From Ianthella basta (taxonomy: Eukaryota > Porifera > Demospongiae > Verongiida > Ianthellidae), in NCBI GenBank assembly GCA_964019415.1, contig OZ025870.1, positions 5,416,915-5,480,914 of the forward strand: a DNA stretch of 64,000 nucleotides, given 5' to 3'. A program made the translations under genes and the position numbers. A model generated the notes under the pieces. It worked only from the letters and a program-made list of their open reading frames with translations, was not told where the DNA came from and searched no databases. This document shows, in pieces, positions 25,665-38,718 of the stretch; within the stretch, counting starts at the first letter, position 1, and each line of letters starts with the position of its first letter.

Positions 25665-27484
25665 CAATGCCCGACCCACTTTGGACTAAGACAGTGAGTC
25701 GACTGGTCGTTGAGGAGCTCCTTGTAGCAACATTAAGTTAAGAGCAAGCGATCGCAACCGTTACTTTACCTTTATTGCGAAATTAGATATAGCTATAGCT
25801 AGGTGTCTTACAGGGTACTAGGGCGGATCGAAAAACTTAATGACTAGTTTCCAACACATAAAGGTATAGCCATAAGGAAGCATAAAACTGGTACATGCAA
25901 ATACTAGCCAGAGGTGATCTGACCAATAACCTTGGAAACACCCCTAGATTCGCCCTTGGGGTATACGTATAATATTTGAGTGGTAGAGTTGGTGGCTTAG
26001 AAGCATGCTTCGTGTTATTGCGTGCCATGCGTGTGCCACTTGCAAATGAGGGTCTGTGGGTGCATATATATATGTAGCTAGCTACCTAGTCTGGCTTCCT
26101 AGCTATTGGCCTTCCCAAGTAAGCGCCCAAAGGCGTAAAAGGATTGTTGCTTGACTAGGTGAAAGTGTGATGTAGCTACTGTAACAGCTTTTTGAAGGTG
26201 AAAAAGACTGTCCCATTTTTCATGACCTCAGGTCTTGCTGTTCTCTGCAGCCATGCTTGCATGGTGGATGCAAAAAAAGGTTTCATTGGAAAATGCTACT
26301 GTACGTCAGGCTGTGAGCCAGAGTGTGGCCCGAAATACATGCCAACTGTCTAGTCTCGTTCCCAGCCCACCACTTCCGCTGACAAAATGGCCATTTTGTT
26401 AGCGGAAGTGGTGGGCTGGGAACGAGACTACCAACTGTCTTGCAGTAGCCATTTAATATTATTTCAGAATACTTTGCATTTTTAGCTGATAGCTACATAT
26501 TGTAGAAAGGGCCAATTTAACACTATGGAGGATGGTATATCGTCATTAAATTTTGTTTCCCGTGTCATTTAAGTTGTCCAAAAATGGCGACAATCAGCCT
26601 TTTTAAGCAGAGAAAAGGTGTTCTATTTTCAGTGTCCCAAAATGAATGCCTCACCCGGTACACGACATTGATTTGGTTTAGCATTGTTCAGTAATTGCAG
26701 AATTCTTTGTCAATTATTATTCTACTTGCAACACTTGCTAATCATCCTGCCTGTCATCCTGGCATCCATGCATCAGTACACCACACTGATGAGTCCCATG
26801 CGGACAAAGTGAAACAGCTGTCTGTGGCTCTTCTATGTCTTTGTAGGATGACTAACGGGGGGAGGCAATCACTGGTTACCATCGAATTGGGCTATGCATG
26901 GACCCCAACCTCTTGAAACACTGGTGTAGACGCCTGCAGCTGTCTAGTGCAGTATCCAGTGATTTACCTAATTTCAAAGGAAGTTAATATTTGTGCAGAA
27001 GCAATTCAAAAGGGCTAAATAATATAGCCAATCAGAATCATTCATCCTAATTGTATATGTTAACAAGTAGTTTAACCTGTATCTCCAGCTGAAGTTAATT
27101 AATTAGTTTATATAAAATTATACTATTATAGTGTACACATCACTGTCATGCATGTAGTAAACGTGTGCATGTGGACCTCTATATCAAGGCATTATCCCTA
27201 CCTCTACATAACCTCTACATAAGGACAGCATCTCATGCATATTCATGTAAGGGAAGGGGAGTTGGGCAGTATGCATATATCATGCACACTGTTCACAGCA
27301 ATGCATGCATGTGAAGAAGATACAGATGTACCTGCAACTGGCTGAGTAATATATAGCTAAGCACTGCTTAGTTTTGCATCAAATTAATAGGCTTAACTAC
27401 ATACAGTAGACTGAACTTCCCTTATCTGGTCCTCGTAGTTAGGGGCACCTCCCTTGACTGGGCAGACAAGAAATTAATTTAGAA
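25664..27484. other. Non-coding, mostly right part of duplication copy A
   Basis: No gene seen apart from the MITE at 26351-26430. 25975-27484 matches 37380-38800. Near 26579 AAAAATGGCGAC is another YY1-like core, conserved in copy B with one change. Confidence 0.55.
26351..26430. mobile_element. 80-bp foldback MITE with 9-bp target-site duplication
   Basis: An almost perfect palindrome from TAGTCTCGTTCCCAG to CTGGGAACGAGACTA, flanked on both sides by CCAACTGTC (26342-26350 and 26431-26439). Copy B of the segmental duplication has the empty site with a single CCAATTGTC at 37745-37753. A 9-bp duplication is typical of Mutator-like elements; assignment is inference. Confidence 0.85.
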
Positions 27485-28832
27485 AAGCAAAAATTAAACA
27501 AGTATTTCGAGTTAAAAAACTCGTGGGGCGCCGGGGCGCCCCTTAACCTCGAACTACTTGCCATTGTTATTATTCACACTCCGCCACACTAATCCTATAT
27601 AACTAACAGGATGCATGCTTCATACCAACACCATTTGCTAGCTTGGTCATGCCAGTTTGCATCACCGGCCCCTATATGGCAAGGTGATCCCAGGATGCAC
27701 CACGTGGAGGTCGGCATGATTTGCATCCCAAAGGGCGGTGTTTGCTTGCATGGGGCAACTTAATGCCCACAAACATTCACCAAACCATGGCTATAGTAGC
27801 CAGTGTGACACATATGTAGTGTCAGTACATGGTAATTCACAAGAAGGTGGCCACAGTAGCCAGTGTGACACATTTCGTGTCATTACATGGTGATAATGTG
27901 GTGCATGGCCATGGTGGCCTTTGTGACACTCGTGTGTCTCCATGTGAAGCTATTGCCTGCAGCAATGGAAAGCTACACAGTAAGAATCAGGGTAAATGAA
28001 GCAACCAAGGTTAGGTTGACAAAGTACACTTGATGTGCTCGCAATATTGCGGTGTGCACATGTCACACATATGTATAAGAAGCAGGGCATATAGTGCCTC
28101 AGTTCACACAATGCTACATGTACAGTGCTTTCATATAAGCATTTGTACTATATGTATAGCTCATACACATAATGTCCTGCTATATACTTTGCAGGAAGTA
28201 TGTGGAAATTGAACACACATCTATAGCAGAGCTGCTAAAACAACCATGTGTCAGTCACATGGAAAGGCTACACATGTGTCTATAAGAGACATAAATTATA
28301 CTAAACATTAACATACACAATACTATACTATACTACATTTACACAAACAATACTAAACTATACAAGATGTAGACACTCGATCGCATACATACAACATCAT
28401 AACACATTACATAAACAATATCATAACATAACTCAAAGTACTTGCTTCATTTATTTCGATATTATATACTTAGGTGTCATGCACTGTAAGCTTGTGATTA
28501 TTAGCTAATGAATTCAAAATGAAATGTCAATGTCAGATTACTGCTGTACACTATTTTGGAAAGTATATAAACAAAAGTAGCTACCAACAAAATTTTAAAA
28601 GCTGTTTAAATTGAAATGGTGCATTTGTAATGTATAGTTGTCTGAGAAATAATGAAACACCAAAATGTTCGTTTTAATTCACATTTGGATGAACACCTGA
28701 TTTCTTGTGTTAAAGTGTTATATACCACTGAAGATGCAAAGTATGATTCTCAATTTAGATATCACTCTTCTGGAGCCCAGAGAGATGCAAAGGTGGTAAA
28801 TGGTACAAATTCCTTAGTAAACTTTGACGAGT
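27485..28832. other. Non-coding region between duplication copy A and the Helentron
   Basis: No gene seen. About 27786-27945 holds three degenerate tandem units of about 60 bp sharing GTAGCCAGTGTGACACAT and TACATGG. Near 27515-27545 a GC-rich self-complementary run (GGGGCGCCGGGGCGCCCC) follows CGAGTTAAAAAACTCG. The Helentron 3' terminus should lie in or near this interval but was not recognised. Confidence 0.5.
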
Positions 28833-31800
28833 TCACAGGTAAAACTGCAGTGAAGTGTGATGAATCAAGGAATCCCAGAAGGGGGAATAACGCTCCACAT
28901 GTGGGTAATAGGCAATGCTGTTGTTCAGCCGTTTGTCCTTGGCATCAAATAAGCCCTGCAACTGAGTTGCCGAGATGTCCTCTGCAATGGCTGGCAGCTG
29001 TTTGTCCTCATGCTGCAGAATTCTATGTCGCATGATGCCATACAAACAAATGCACCTTTCCAAAATGAGTGAAAGTGCATGCAAATGAAATTGATTACCC
29101 CATGACATTTCTTGTAGACAACCACGAAGAAGGTCCAACCACTGCTTTTCTGCATGATGAGTAATTGTTGCTGCACTACGTTCTTGATGTCGTAATAGTA
29201 CTGTTGCTGTTGGTCGAATAATTTCAACCATGTGACCCCGATGCAGAATGAGGCTGTAGGCAGTTAACAACCGTAAATGCACCATGTACTGTTCAGTCCC
29301 TGTTAGCGCTAAGGAAATCATGTTATACATGCAATTGCCACTCCCAGTAGTAAGCACTGGAACATATTGCGATGTGAAGGCAGGTAAAAGTTTCTCCTGC
29401 ACTACAACATCAACTTCGTGGAAGCTGTTGAAACTTGCTCGAGATGGTTGATTCACTTCTAACATAACAGCTGCTATTTCATTTCCATGAGACTCTCTCC
29501 ACTTCTTCATCAAATTACTGTTTGGATCAGCACAATGAACTATAGCTTTCAGACTGCATTGAAGCGATTGCACCAGTGGTGTATCAATGTTAGGAACACA
29601 GACGGTTGGGGGAATCGACTGGATGTCCGGAGATGAAATGCTCTGCTTTGAGGGTTGTGCATGTGAAGTTGTTGTATCCAAGTCTACTGCCACACAAGCA
29701 GCACTCTTCTGCCGCAATCTCTTCATTTCTTCATGGATTCGTTTGTTGGCCTTGACTTTCAGAGGTTCAAAGCTGGAAAGCGCCACTCCATCTAGGGTCC
29801 GAACACGACTCAAAGCCACATAGGCCATTCCTGGTTCAAACACTTTATCTCCCAGGTCCAATACAGCTGCGTCCATAGACAGACCTTGAACCTTGTGCAA
29901 GGTAGCAGCCCAACACAGAATGAGTGGTAACTGCGTTCTCTGAAGCACGGTACCCTGTCGCCCGTAGAACTTGACAGACATAGGTTCGATTGGGACTGCT
30001 TCCTGCTGGCCATTCTCAATGGGGACTTTGCTTAGTTGCCCAACTCGAGGATCGTGAAACTTAATGAATACCTGTTCAGGCAGTTCACCTGGACTTGGCT
30101 GAGTTACTGCATTCCTTAGCCATTTGAAACTGACAATGACACCTCGTGCACCATTTACAAGTCCGTCCCCACATTTTATGTTTCTTCGTAGCATCACTTC
30201 TGATCCAATGGCCAGTTTCAATCGCCTAGGTAGACCGCCGCATTCTTTGTCGTCATCAGGAATCAGCTCTTCTCGTACATGTGCATAAGACACTGCCCCG
30301 TATGTGCATCTGCGATTTTCCAGAATGATGTGTGATGCTTCAAGCGACAGTACTTCTGTTTTGGGAAGCAATTTGTGCAGCTCATGGTCATTATGTAGGT
30401 CACAGTCTGAAACTCGAGGAAACAGTCTCGCAAATGGTGATTCTGAAAGATTTACCTGCTTGCTTTCTGTTGTTCGTGTCATCAGGATAGCCATGTCTTC
30501 CTCGGTATGATCTCCAGTTCGAATTCTATTTAGTAATGCTAAGTAGGATTGGTCGTTTCGCTGTCGCATGTTGTCTTCTAATTCAATCATATTGAAGAAA
30601 TCTCTCCACAGATGGGAAGCGAGTCGCTTTGATTGCCTCTTCACGGTGCTGAATATGTAATGCCCATTCACAGGCGATAGCTGATAGAAGTCTCCAACAG
30701 CAATAACGTTCAGTCCACCGAAAATGTCATCTGTTGCAAATATCTCACACAGCCTCTGATGAATAGCTAGCAGCATCTCATACAAAACCATGCTGATTTC
30801 ATCGACTATGATGGTGTGAATTCCATTCCAAAGTCTGCGCAACTCATTTAGAGCCAAAGCATTCAACTGCAACTGATGAGCAGCTTTCCCATGCTCAACT
30901 TGCAGATTCAATGCTCAATGAATGGTCAGTCCATCGATATTAAAAGCTGCCACACCTGTGGGTGCCACGACCATGCAACCGTGGACATCCTCGCTACCCT
31001 GCACGGAACGCTCAATGTGCTCCCTGATGGCATGAATTACATGGGACTTTCCAGTTCCAGCTCCTCCTGTGATAAACAGATGATAGCACTCGGGTGGAGA
31101 ACTTTGCTTTCCCATGTAATATTTATGAAGTCCAGCTGTATAGTTAGCAACCACATCAAATGCCTCTCTCTGTTTAGCATTGAGACTCTGAATGAGTTCC
31201 TTAAATGCCTTGTCGGTGAGGCGTGATCGCGAAATTGCACCATTGGCATCATCATCATCTAGTAGAGTGGGTGCTGCATCTGCCAGCTCTTGCTGGTTTT
31301 CTGGTGCAATGAAGTTGTCTCCATTGTACAGTCCTCCGTCTGCCTCTTTCACTGGATGCTTCTCGTCTTCTCTTTCTCCATGCTGTGCATTGGGAGCGAC
31401 AAGATCCATATAGGCATCATCTTTCACAGCCTGTAACTGTCGCACGGCTCGCTGAACTTCCTCAGCGAAAGCCTCATGCTCTGAATTCAGTACTTTGAGT
31501 TCATTTTCTCGAGCAACAAAGGCAGCCATGGCAGTTTTGTGTTGCTGAAGAAGATCCTCTTGTTCTTTTCTCCATGGTACATACAAGAGCAATAGTCCAT
31601 AGTAGTAGTCGTCGCCATGGCTTGATGGAGTCATCACAGGTGTTCGCAAGCATGCCTGTTTTGTTCTTAACTTTATCCATCCCATGTTGTTCTGCAGTTG
31701 GAATCGAGGTTGGGCTTGTCGTCCAGGTCCAGTTGAATTCTCCTTCATCTCACCCTCATTCCTTGGGACAGTATCGTACCACACAGAGAAGTGAGCTAGA

Positions 31801-32851
31801 GTCATCCTTTCAAAGTTCTCTGCCTTTGGCCGTGCAGCATATCTGTCAAACAGACCGGGCTGAAATATGGCAGTGTCTTCATCTCCAAGTTGAAGCAGTT
31901 CTGTTCGGCTTTTGAGAAGTCGCGTTCTCTTTTCTGGTATGGCAGTGTTCACAAACACAACCTTCCTAGTGGAGTCTTTAAGAGGCAAGTGGCACAGTCG
32001 ATAGGCGGCCTCCTGAGCACTAAGCTGTCTATGCGACAACATAGTGTTGCCTACCTTAGAGAGCTTTTTGCGAATAGAAGCACTGGGAGGTAGATTGTTG
32101 AGTGCGTCTCCAATGGCCTTCTTCACTTCTTCACTTTCTCCTTTGCACATGTAAGAACAAATATATGAGGCAGTGCCATAGACAGATCCAATTAGCTGAA
32201 TGTCCATGTTGGCCTGCCATGCCAGAAGGAGGTCAGGGTTATAGGCATTGATGTTCTCTTCGCCTTCGCCTCGTTGTAACACATAAAACCGTGACTTGTT
32301 TCCTGCATCATCATTGTTCTTTATACGCGTTTCCGATGACAATGGTCTGGGGAAGTCAAAGCGGCACTCTTGCTTCCTTTTGGAAGTCTTCTGGCAAGTG
32401 GAAGTATGCTTGTGCTGCTGGACACGAAGGACGGTAGATCTCAGTTCGTCCTCCCCACAGGCTTCACTGGGCACCCTAACAGAGATGTAGCGATCGATGA
32501 AGGCAGGTGCTGACTGGTTGCCTGCCTTGGTGTCCAAATCTGGCGCATCTTTTATCCACCACAGAGAGTGAATGTGAGGTGAACCTCACAGTTGAAATTC
32601 AATTCTCCAGAAGAAATCGACAACTTCACCAATTGGTGTTGCAGAACCCTTTATGAGATTATCTTTATTTCCTTTACCAGACATTGGAAACGATGCGCAA
32701 AATGTCGAGCGGCGACCACAGGATTGCTGGCCATAAGTTTCCTTCTATCTTCATCACTAAGTTTATCCACCTCATCCTCCACCAAGTTCTGTCCACTACA
32801 TTTTGCCAAAACCACCATGAGGTCATTCCAGTGATGATCATCTGCACATCT
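28833..32851 (-). pseudogene. Decayed Helentron/Helitron: Rep endonuclease + PIF1-like helicase + OTU domain
   Basis: Reading right to left. The Rep HUH region near 32640-32530 has PHIH, preceded by a TGA where an Arg codon is expected. The paired-tyrosine motif YICSYMCK is near 32140. The helicase follows: Walker A GGAGTGKS (near 31060), TGA at 30915-30917, Walker B VDEISM (near 30800), GDFYQLSPV (near 30690), LHKVQG (near 29890) and YVALSRVRTLDGVAL (near 29810). After a serine-rich linker an OTU-type cysteine protease domain carries GSGNCMYN (near 29330). The helicase frame is open on both sides of the TGA. The first Rep part also has a frameshift near 32660, and it stops at 32851 where duplication copy B begins. 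Known of family: rolling-circle transposition. OTU domains are typical of the Helentron branch. Confidence 0.85.
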
Positions 32852-34050
32852 CTCTAATCACTGTCATGTCACTTGTGTAGTTTAATCTTACTCTTCTCCC
32901 GGCTTCCCATCATCTGGAGTTCCACAAGGCTCCATCCTTGGTCCCACCCTCTTCTCAGCCTTCATCAACTCCCTTCCATCCATCCTTCCACTCGACTCCG
33001 TTCTCTTTGCCGATGATGCTACCATCTACATTGTTAGCAAGAATATTTCTTCCATCCAGTCATCACTACAGCTCTGTCCTAGGACCAGCTAATCTCTAGC
33101 TACAACGAAACGGATTGAAGATAAATGCTGCTAAGACGAAGTCCATGCATGTTGATCCACTCCAGTAAGAAGGTGATGAACAGTAGCTTGCATCTGAAGA
33201 TTGATGATAGGCTTGTTGAGCAGGTCTGCAGATATACGTTTCTCGGAGTTGTTGTTAGTGATACCCTGTCTTGGTCTGATCACACTGACATGGTGTACAA
33301 GAAAGTCCCCCGTAGCCTCAATCTGCTTTGCTGGCTGTCTTGGTTCTCCCTCAGTCTCTTCTACTACTGTTTCTAAAGTCTTATATACTTCCCCACTTTG
33401 ATTACTGTGACGTTATTAGGTCTGGGTGTTCTGACGCTTATCGCTTGGAATCGTTGCTTAACTTTGGTTGCCGTACCATTCTCCATCGAAGCAAACGCTC
33501 CTCTGCTACTGCCGCTCGTCGGGACCTTGGACTTAGTACACTCTCTTCCAGAAGAAACCTTCATCTTGCCCAGGCAGTCTTCAAGTGCCTCTCCTCTCAT
33601 TATCCCCCATACCTCTGCAACCTCTTCTCCGGTCCATCTTCTTCCCACCACACGCGATCTCGTGCTTCCAACCAGCTGAATCCACCAGCCACCAGGACCT
33701 CCTTTGGACAGAGGGCTTTTAGCTTCTCAGGTGCCTCCCTTTGGAGATCCCTGCCAGCCTCCATCAGGGCCATCAAAGACCTTCTCGTCCCAGTGCAGAG
33801 ACTTTTTATTATCCTAACTCTTATCTGCTTATCCGCACGCATGACATCTGACGTTCATATTTTCTAGCAAGATGCATGAAATCATCAATTGACAATTTCA
33901 TTTGCAACACCATTATTACCATTTTCTGCATTGTACTTTTTCTTTCTTACTCTCCTTCTACTGGGTGCCTGGGAGAATAGTGTGTATGGCTAAAGGCTCC
34001 CCAGTATAAATATGATACCTGATACCTGATACCTGATACCTGATACCTGT
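32852..34050 (+). pseudogene. LINE reverse-transcriptase 3' fragment (duplication copy B) with TGATACC tail
   Basis: It corresponds to 19197-20415: SGVPQGSILGP (near 32920-32945), FADDAT (near 33005-33025), the RT C-terminus and SFGQRAF/ASLW (near 33700-33750). It ends in five to six TGATACC units (34014-34047). Frameshifts are present. Because the match continues past the tail into the GNAT region, this is part of the segmental duplication, not a separate retrotransposition. Confidence 0.85.
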
Positions 34051-34780
34051 GTGGACACATCAAGTATTGGAGCTTAAGTACACTTCAGGTGAGCAACATG
34101 TCTTGGTGGTTTTGGACAGTATACGTATACATGCATGGTACTGTTCTAGGCCAAAGTGGGATATAGTAGCTCAATCAGTGACTTTTCATCACACTTTAAC
34201 CTGGAACAGTACCATGCATGACCTGTCCAAAACCATCTTAGACATGGTGTTCCCCTGAACATACATAAGCATCCAATTTACTTGATGTGCCCACATACAC
34301 TGTTCTTCAGTTCCATTCTTAGACTACCAATTTTGCAGTTGTTTTATGTCATATATATCCATTGGCAGTGCATGCATGATTCCACTTATTCTGGGTGATT
34401 CTCTGTCCACATCATGCTACACACAGCATCGCCTGCAACATGCATGCATAGCTATGATTGCAGCCTATCAGCTGACACACCCATACAATCATAAGCCACA
34501 CTGTCGTGGAGTAGCTATCGTGCAGCAACCGTTGTGAGGGCACCAAAGCAGAGAAGCCCGCCGAAGGGGGGCTTTCCTGCTAGTGCATTTATAAAAGCAT
34601 GCTGCTTCATTCTACTTCCAATACGTACATACTGCTGTAAGTCATACTTCCATGCAAGCCAATTATTAATGACACTTCAAATCTCAGATATGGAATAATA
34701 TAGCTACTTTCCTACTCTACTTCTTGTTGTACTCTCTGGAATTGTTCAATCAATTAATGTACCAAGTTTTGTTTGTGACT

Positions 34781-35770
34781 TCACATGTCTAAGTTAATGC
34801 AGGGAAGACCGTATACTTTGCAGTGAGGGTTGCTTGTTTCTTTGGTATCCATGAATTGAAGTTCAAATTCTAGCCGGACTCCAATTTCATTCTCCAACAT
34901 GCTCACGGTCTCCTGGCTGATGTCAGCTGCAACTTCCAGAAATATATTGCCTGTGCTGTAATCGAGCGCACTATAGGTAGCTGTAGCAAAACCAACTGCT
35001 ACCTTCAGAAGACTTCGAGCAATGGTTGCACTGTCAGCAAAGAAGGGAGCTACACGATAGCCGTCCTCAGGAAAGCGAGTGGTTCTACTCATGATTAGGT
35101 AACCAACTATCTCACCCTTGCTGCCAATGGCAACCCAGCTGCTTTCCTGAGCATGTGATAACCATCCAGCTAGCAGTGACTTACACGCTTGTGAGGTACC
35201 CAGCATGTCCACACCATATGTAAAGAGCTTTTCGAAGTCAACTTTACTGGCTGGCAAGATTTGAGCAACTGAAGATGGAATCTTGCTGCTCGCGAGACCT
35301 TCCAGAGCATGCGAAGCAGTGAACACATAGCACTTTATCATCCATCTTGGATGAAATCCGGTCTTCTGGTATACATTTACCATGTTCATCACAGACATCA
35401 ACTGGATATTGCACTGGTCGCTGATGCCAGCAAATACCGCTTTCCACATCTTATATCCATATCCCTGTCCTCGGTGGGGCTTAGCAACGATGTAGTAGCC
35501 AACGCAAATGACGGATTCCCCGCGACTGACTACGGATATGAAGGCAATTCTCTCCCCGTTCAATTCACCAATGAAAAAATTCTGAGTAAAGCCTGCAGCG
35601 AAATAACACTCAGCTTCTCTCTTACGTGGTCTAAATCCTTCTTCTGTGGCCAGTTCCACCACCCACTGAAGGTCGTCCAGAGATGTGGCGCGTCGGACTG
35701 CGAAAGTCTCCTCATCAAGCCTTCCTTCAGATGCCACTGGAAGAAGTGGATCCTTTAGTGAACTGAACAT
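34781..35770 (-). CDS. Intronless double-GNAT-domain N-acetyltransferase, copy B
   Basis: 329 residues, TGA stop, about 14 substitutions against copy A (roughly 96% identical). The acetyl-CoA loop RGQGYG (100-105) and both GNAT domains are unchanged in length, with no indel. Differences are scattered (for example LRALEG to SHALEG and NLYQK to NVYQK), so both copies look functional. The promoter-side 1.2 kb is also duplicated, so similar regulation is likely. The substrate is not known. Confidence 0.85.
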   Translation of the reverse strand: MFSSLKDPLLPVASEGRLDEETFAVRRATSLDDLQWVVELATEEGFRPRKREAECYFAAGFTQNFFIGELNGERIAFISVVSRGESVICVGYYIVAKPHRGQGYGYKMWKAVFAGISDQCNIQLMSVMNMVNVYQKTGFHPRWMIKCYVFTASHALEGLASSKIPSSVAQILPASKVDFEKLFTYGVDMLGTSQACKSLLAGWLSHAQESSWVAIGSKGEIVGYLIMSRTTRFPEDGYRVAPFFADSATIARSLLKVAVGFATATYSALDYSTGNIFLEVAADISQETVSMLENEIGVRLEFELQFMDTKETSNPHCKVYGLPCINLDM

Positions 35771-37010
35771 CGTCTCTCTAATTATTATTTGTTCGTACCA
35801 TGGACGGCCTGAGACAAGTCCAGTTCACACCTGGGGGGTAGTGGGGAGGAGGGAGGTGGAAGGGTCTATGCTTGAAATTAATTGATATTGATTGATTGTA
35901 TAAGACGCGCAACAACGCACACAAACGTTAGGGAAAAATAACGTTAACGCTAGCACACGCACGGGGAAGTTCCCTTCCACACCACAGTTTGCCCGATTGT
36001 AAAGCTTAGCTTGAGCGGGGACAAATACGCTCTCATCAAGGATTGATTTGTATACCAGGTAAGATATTACTTCGAACGTAAGACCACATCGGTCTTTGAG
36101 AATCAGGGCTTACATTTCAAAGAGAGTTTACTTCGAGATCATACGTAGCTAGCTAGCTAATGTTGTCCCACCCCGAAGGAAGATTTATGAACCTCAGGCA
36201 CGGTTAGAATCCAAGATACATATGGGAAGTCACAGACAGAGGTTTGTGTGTTTGTTAATTGTGTACACTCATACGGCCACATGCATGCACAGTAACCATG
36301 CACAATCTATAGAGTATGCCACACACAAAACATACTGCATAGATGCATGCACATATATTATAGCAGAGTGGCCCGCCTTCGGCGAGCTACGGCGCCCGAC
36401 GTCTGTTCCCCGATGCCCTTAGCAACCATGTTACTGCTACAGCTCAAAATGATGATTATTGGTTTAAATTCGAAAGTGGGACGACAGCGTCTCCTATGTA
36501 ATGTATTAGCGCGCTTCAGCGAAACCAGACAAACGGCAGTGGCAAAGAACAATTAATGGCCAAGGATAGGCTTCATTCGATGTATTGAATACGGCAGCGC
36601 ACCCAAAGTCAGTCTGGAGTGCACGTAAGAGAAAAGCGTCATAGGCTGCTCGTACCCCATTTGTTCTTTTCGCATTAGCTATATTAGCTATTCTTATTCT
36701 TCTTCCCACAGTATTTTTGCGCGCTCCTAGCGCATGACACGGCACCTACAGACCCAATTAGCGTACGATGACTTACGTACCTAGGTCAAGGACTAAAACC
36801 TGAGCGTCAGTGACAATCCGATAACTACAGTGCTGGCAGGAAATTTGTCCTCCCCGTGTATTAAAGATACCCCAATGCCGCCATTTTGTTGCGCTGGTAT
36901 ACTGTACGGTACACGGCGGCCGCTTCATCTAAAGTGGCAAAATCTTCAGCTAATATAAGGAAGGGGTATTAGTAAGTGCTGGTATCAATCTGATGTAGCC
37001 ATAGTCCTTT

Positions 37011-37368
37011 GGATATGCAAAAACTGTACAAACTAGTGTATAAGAATTCCTTTAGAATTAAAAGGGATTTAGGAATGGCCAGCAGAAAAAGCATATAGAA
37101 ACAAGCAACAGTAACTAACACCATGATGAACCACATTGCCGTGAAGTTCGCTCTGCATTCCTAATTTCCTTGTACAGCTATATACAAAGGCCCAAATGTC
37201 TAGCTAGCTAGTTCCATGTAGCTACAAGGAGTTAGGGATGCAGAGCAAACTTCACGGCAATGTGGTTCATCATGGTGTTAGTTACTGTTGCTTGTTTCTA
37301 TGCTTTTTCTGCTGGCCATTTCTAAGTCCCTTTTAATTCTAAAGGAATTTTAATTTGACACTAGTTAT
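37011..37368. mobile_element. Long foldback MITE, copy 2
   Basis: The same inverted-arm structure as 23406-23770, at the equivalent place in duplication copy B. The loop sequence differs, showing independent loop divergence. Confidence 0.8.
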
Positions 37369-38174
37369 TAACTATTAGAGTGGTAGAGTTGGTGGCTTAG
37401 AAGCATGCTTCATGTTTTTTGTGTGCCATGCATGTGCCACTTGCGAATGAGGGTCTGTGGGTGCATATACATGTAGCTAGCTACCTAGCTATAGTCTGGC
37501 TTCCTAACTATAGGCTCTCTCAAGTAAGCGCCCAAAGGCATAAAAGGATTGTTGCTTGACTAGGCGAAAGTGTGATGTAGCTACTGTAACAGGTTTTTGA
37601 AGGTGAAAAGGACTGTCCCATTTTTCATGACCCCAGGTCTTGCTGTTCTCTGCAGTCATGCTTGCATGGTGGATGCAAAAAAGGTTTCATTGGAAAATGC
37701 TACTGTACATCAGGATGTGAGCCAGAGTGTGGCCTGTAATACATGCCAATTGTCCTGCAGTAGCCATTTAATATTATTTCAGAATACTTTGCATTTTTAG
37801 CTGATAGCTACATATTGTAGAAAGGGCCAATTTAACACTATGGAGGATGGTATACCGTCATTAAATTTTGTTTCCCGTGTCATTTAAGTTGTCCAAGAAT
37901 GGCGACAATCAGCCTTTTTAAGCAGAGAAAAGGTGTTCTATTTTATAGTGTCTCAAAATGGATGCCTCACCCGGTACACGACATTGATTTGGTTTAGTAT
38001 TGTTCAGTAATTGCAGAATTCTTTGTCAATTATTATTCTACTTGCAACACTTGCTAATCATCCTGCCTGTCATCCTGGCATCCATGCATCAGTACACCAC
38101 ACTGATGAGCCCTATGCAGTCAGAGTGAAACAGTTGTCTGTGGCTCTTTTATGTCTTTGTAGGATGACTAACGG

Positions 38175-38192
38175 GGGGGGGGGGGGGGGGGG
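38175..38192 (+). repeat. Poly(G) expansion
   Basis: A run of about 18 G where copy A has only GGGG (26859 region); it arose after the duplication. Confidence 0.85.
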
Positions 38193-38718
38193 AAGGCAAT
38201 CACTGGTTGCATGCCATCAAATTGGGCTATGCATGGACCCCAACCTCTTGAAACATTAGTGTAGAAGCCTGGCTGTTGCATGTATCCAGTGATTTGCCCA
38301 ATTTCAAAGGAAGTTAATATTAGTGCTGAAGCAATTGAAAAGGCCTAAATAATATATAGCCAATCAGATTCTGAATCATTGATCCTAATTGTATATGTTA
38401 ACATGTAGCTTAACTTGTATCTCCAGCTGAAGTCAATATTGTAGCTGTGTATAATTATATGAAATTATACTATTATATATAGAATACACATCACTGTCAT
38501 GCATGTATATATTAGTATATGTGTGCATGTGAAGACAGCATCCCATGCATATTCATGTAAGTGAAGGGGAGTTGGGCAGTATGCATATAACATGCACATT
38601 GTTCACAGCAATGCATGCATGTGAAGAAGATATAGACGTACTTGCATTGAGTAATATAATATAGCCAAGCATGCACTAGTTGCTTAGTTAGTATTGCATC
38701 AAATTAATAGGCGTAGCT

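Larger units (their letters stand above)
19197..27484 (+). repeat. Segmental duplication, copy A
   Basis: From TCTCTCTAATC in the LINE reverse transcriptase at 19197 the sequence matches 32852 onward in the same orientation. The match covers the LINE 3' end, the TGATACC tail, the flank, the GNAT gene, its 1.2-kb upstream region and a foldback MITE. It resumes at 25975 (GAGTGGTAGAGTTGGTGGC) and fades near 27484. The interval 23770-25975, with the third GNAT copy, has no match in copy B. Confidence 0.85.
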
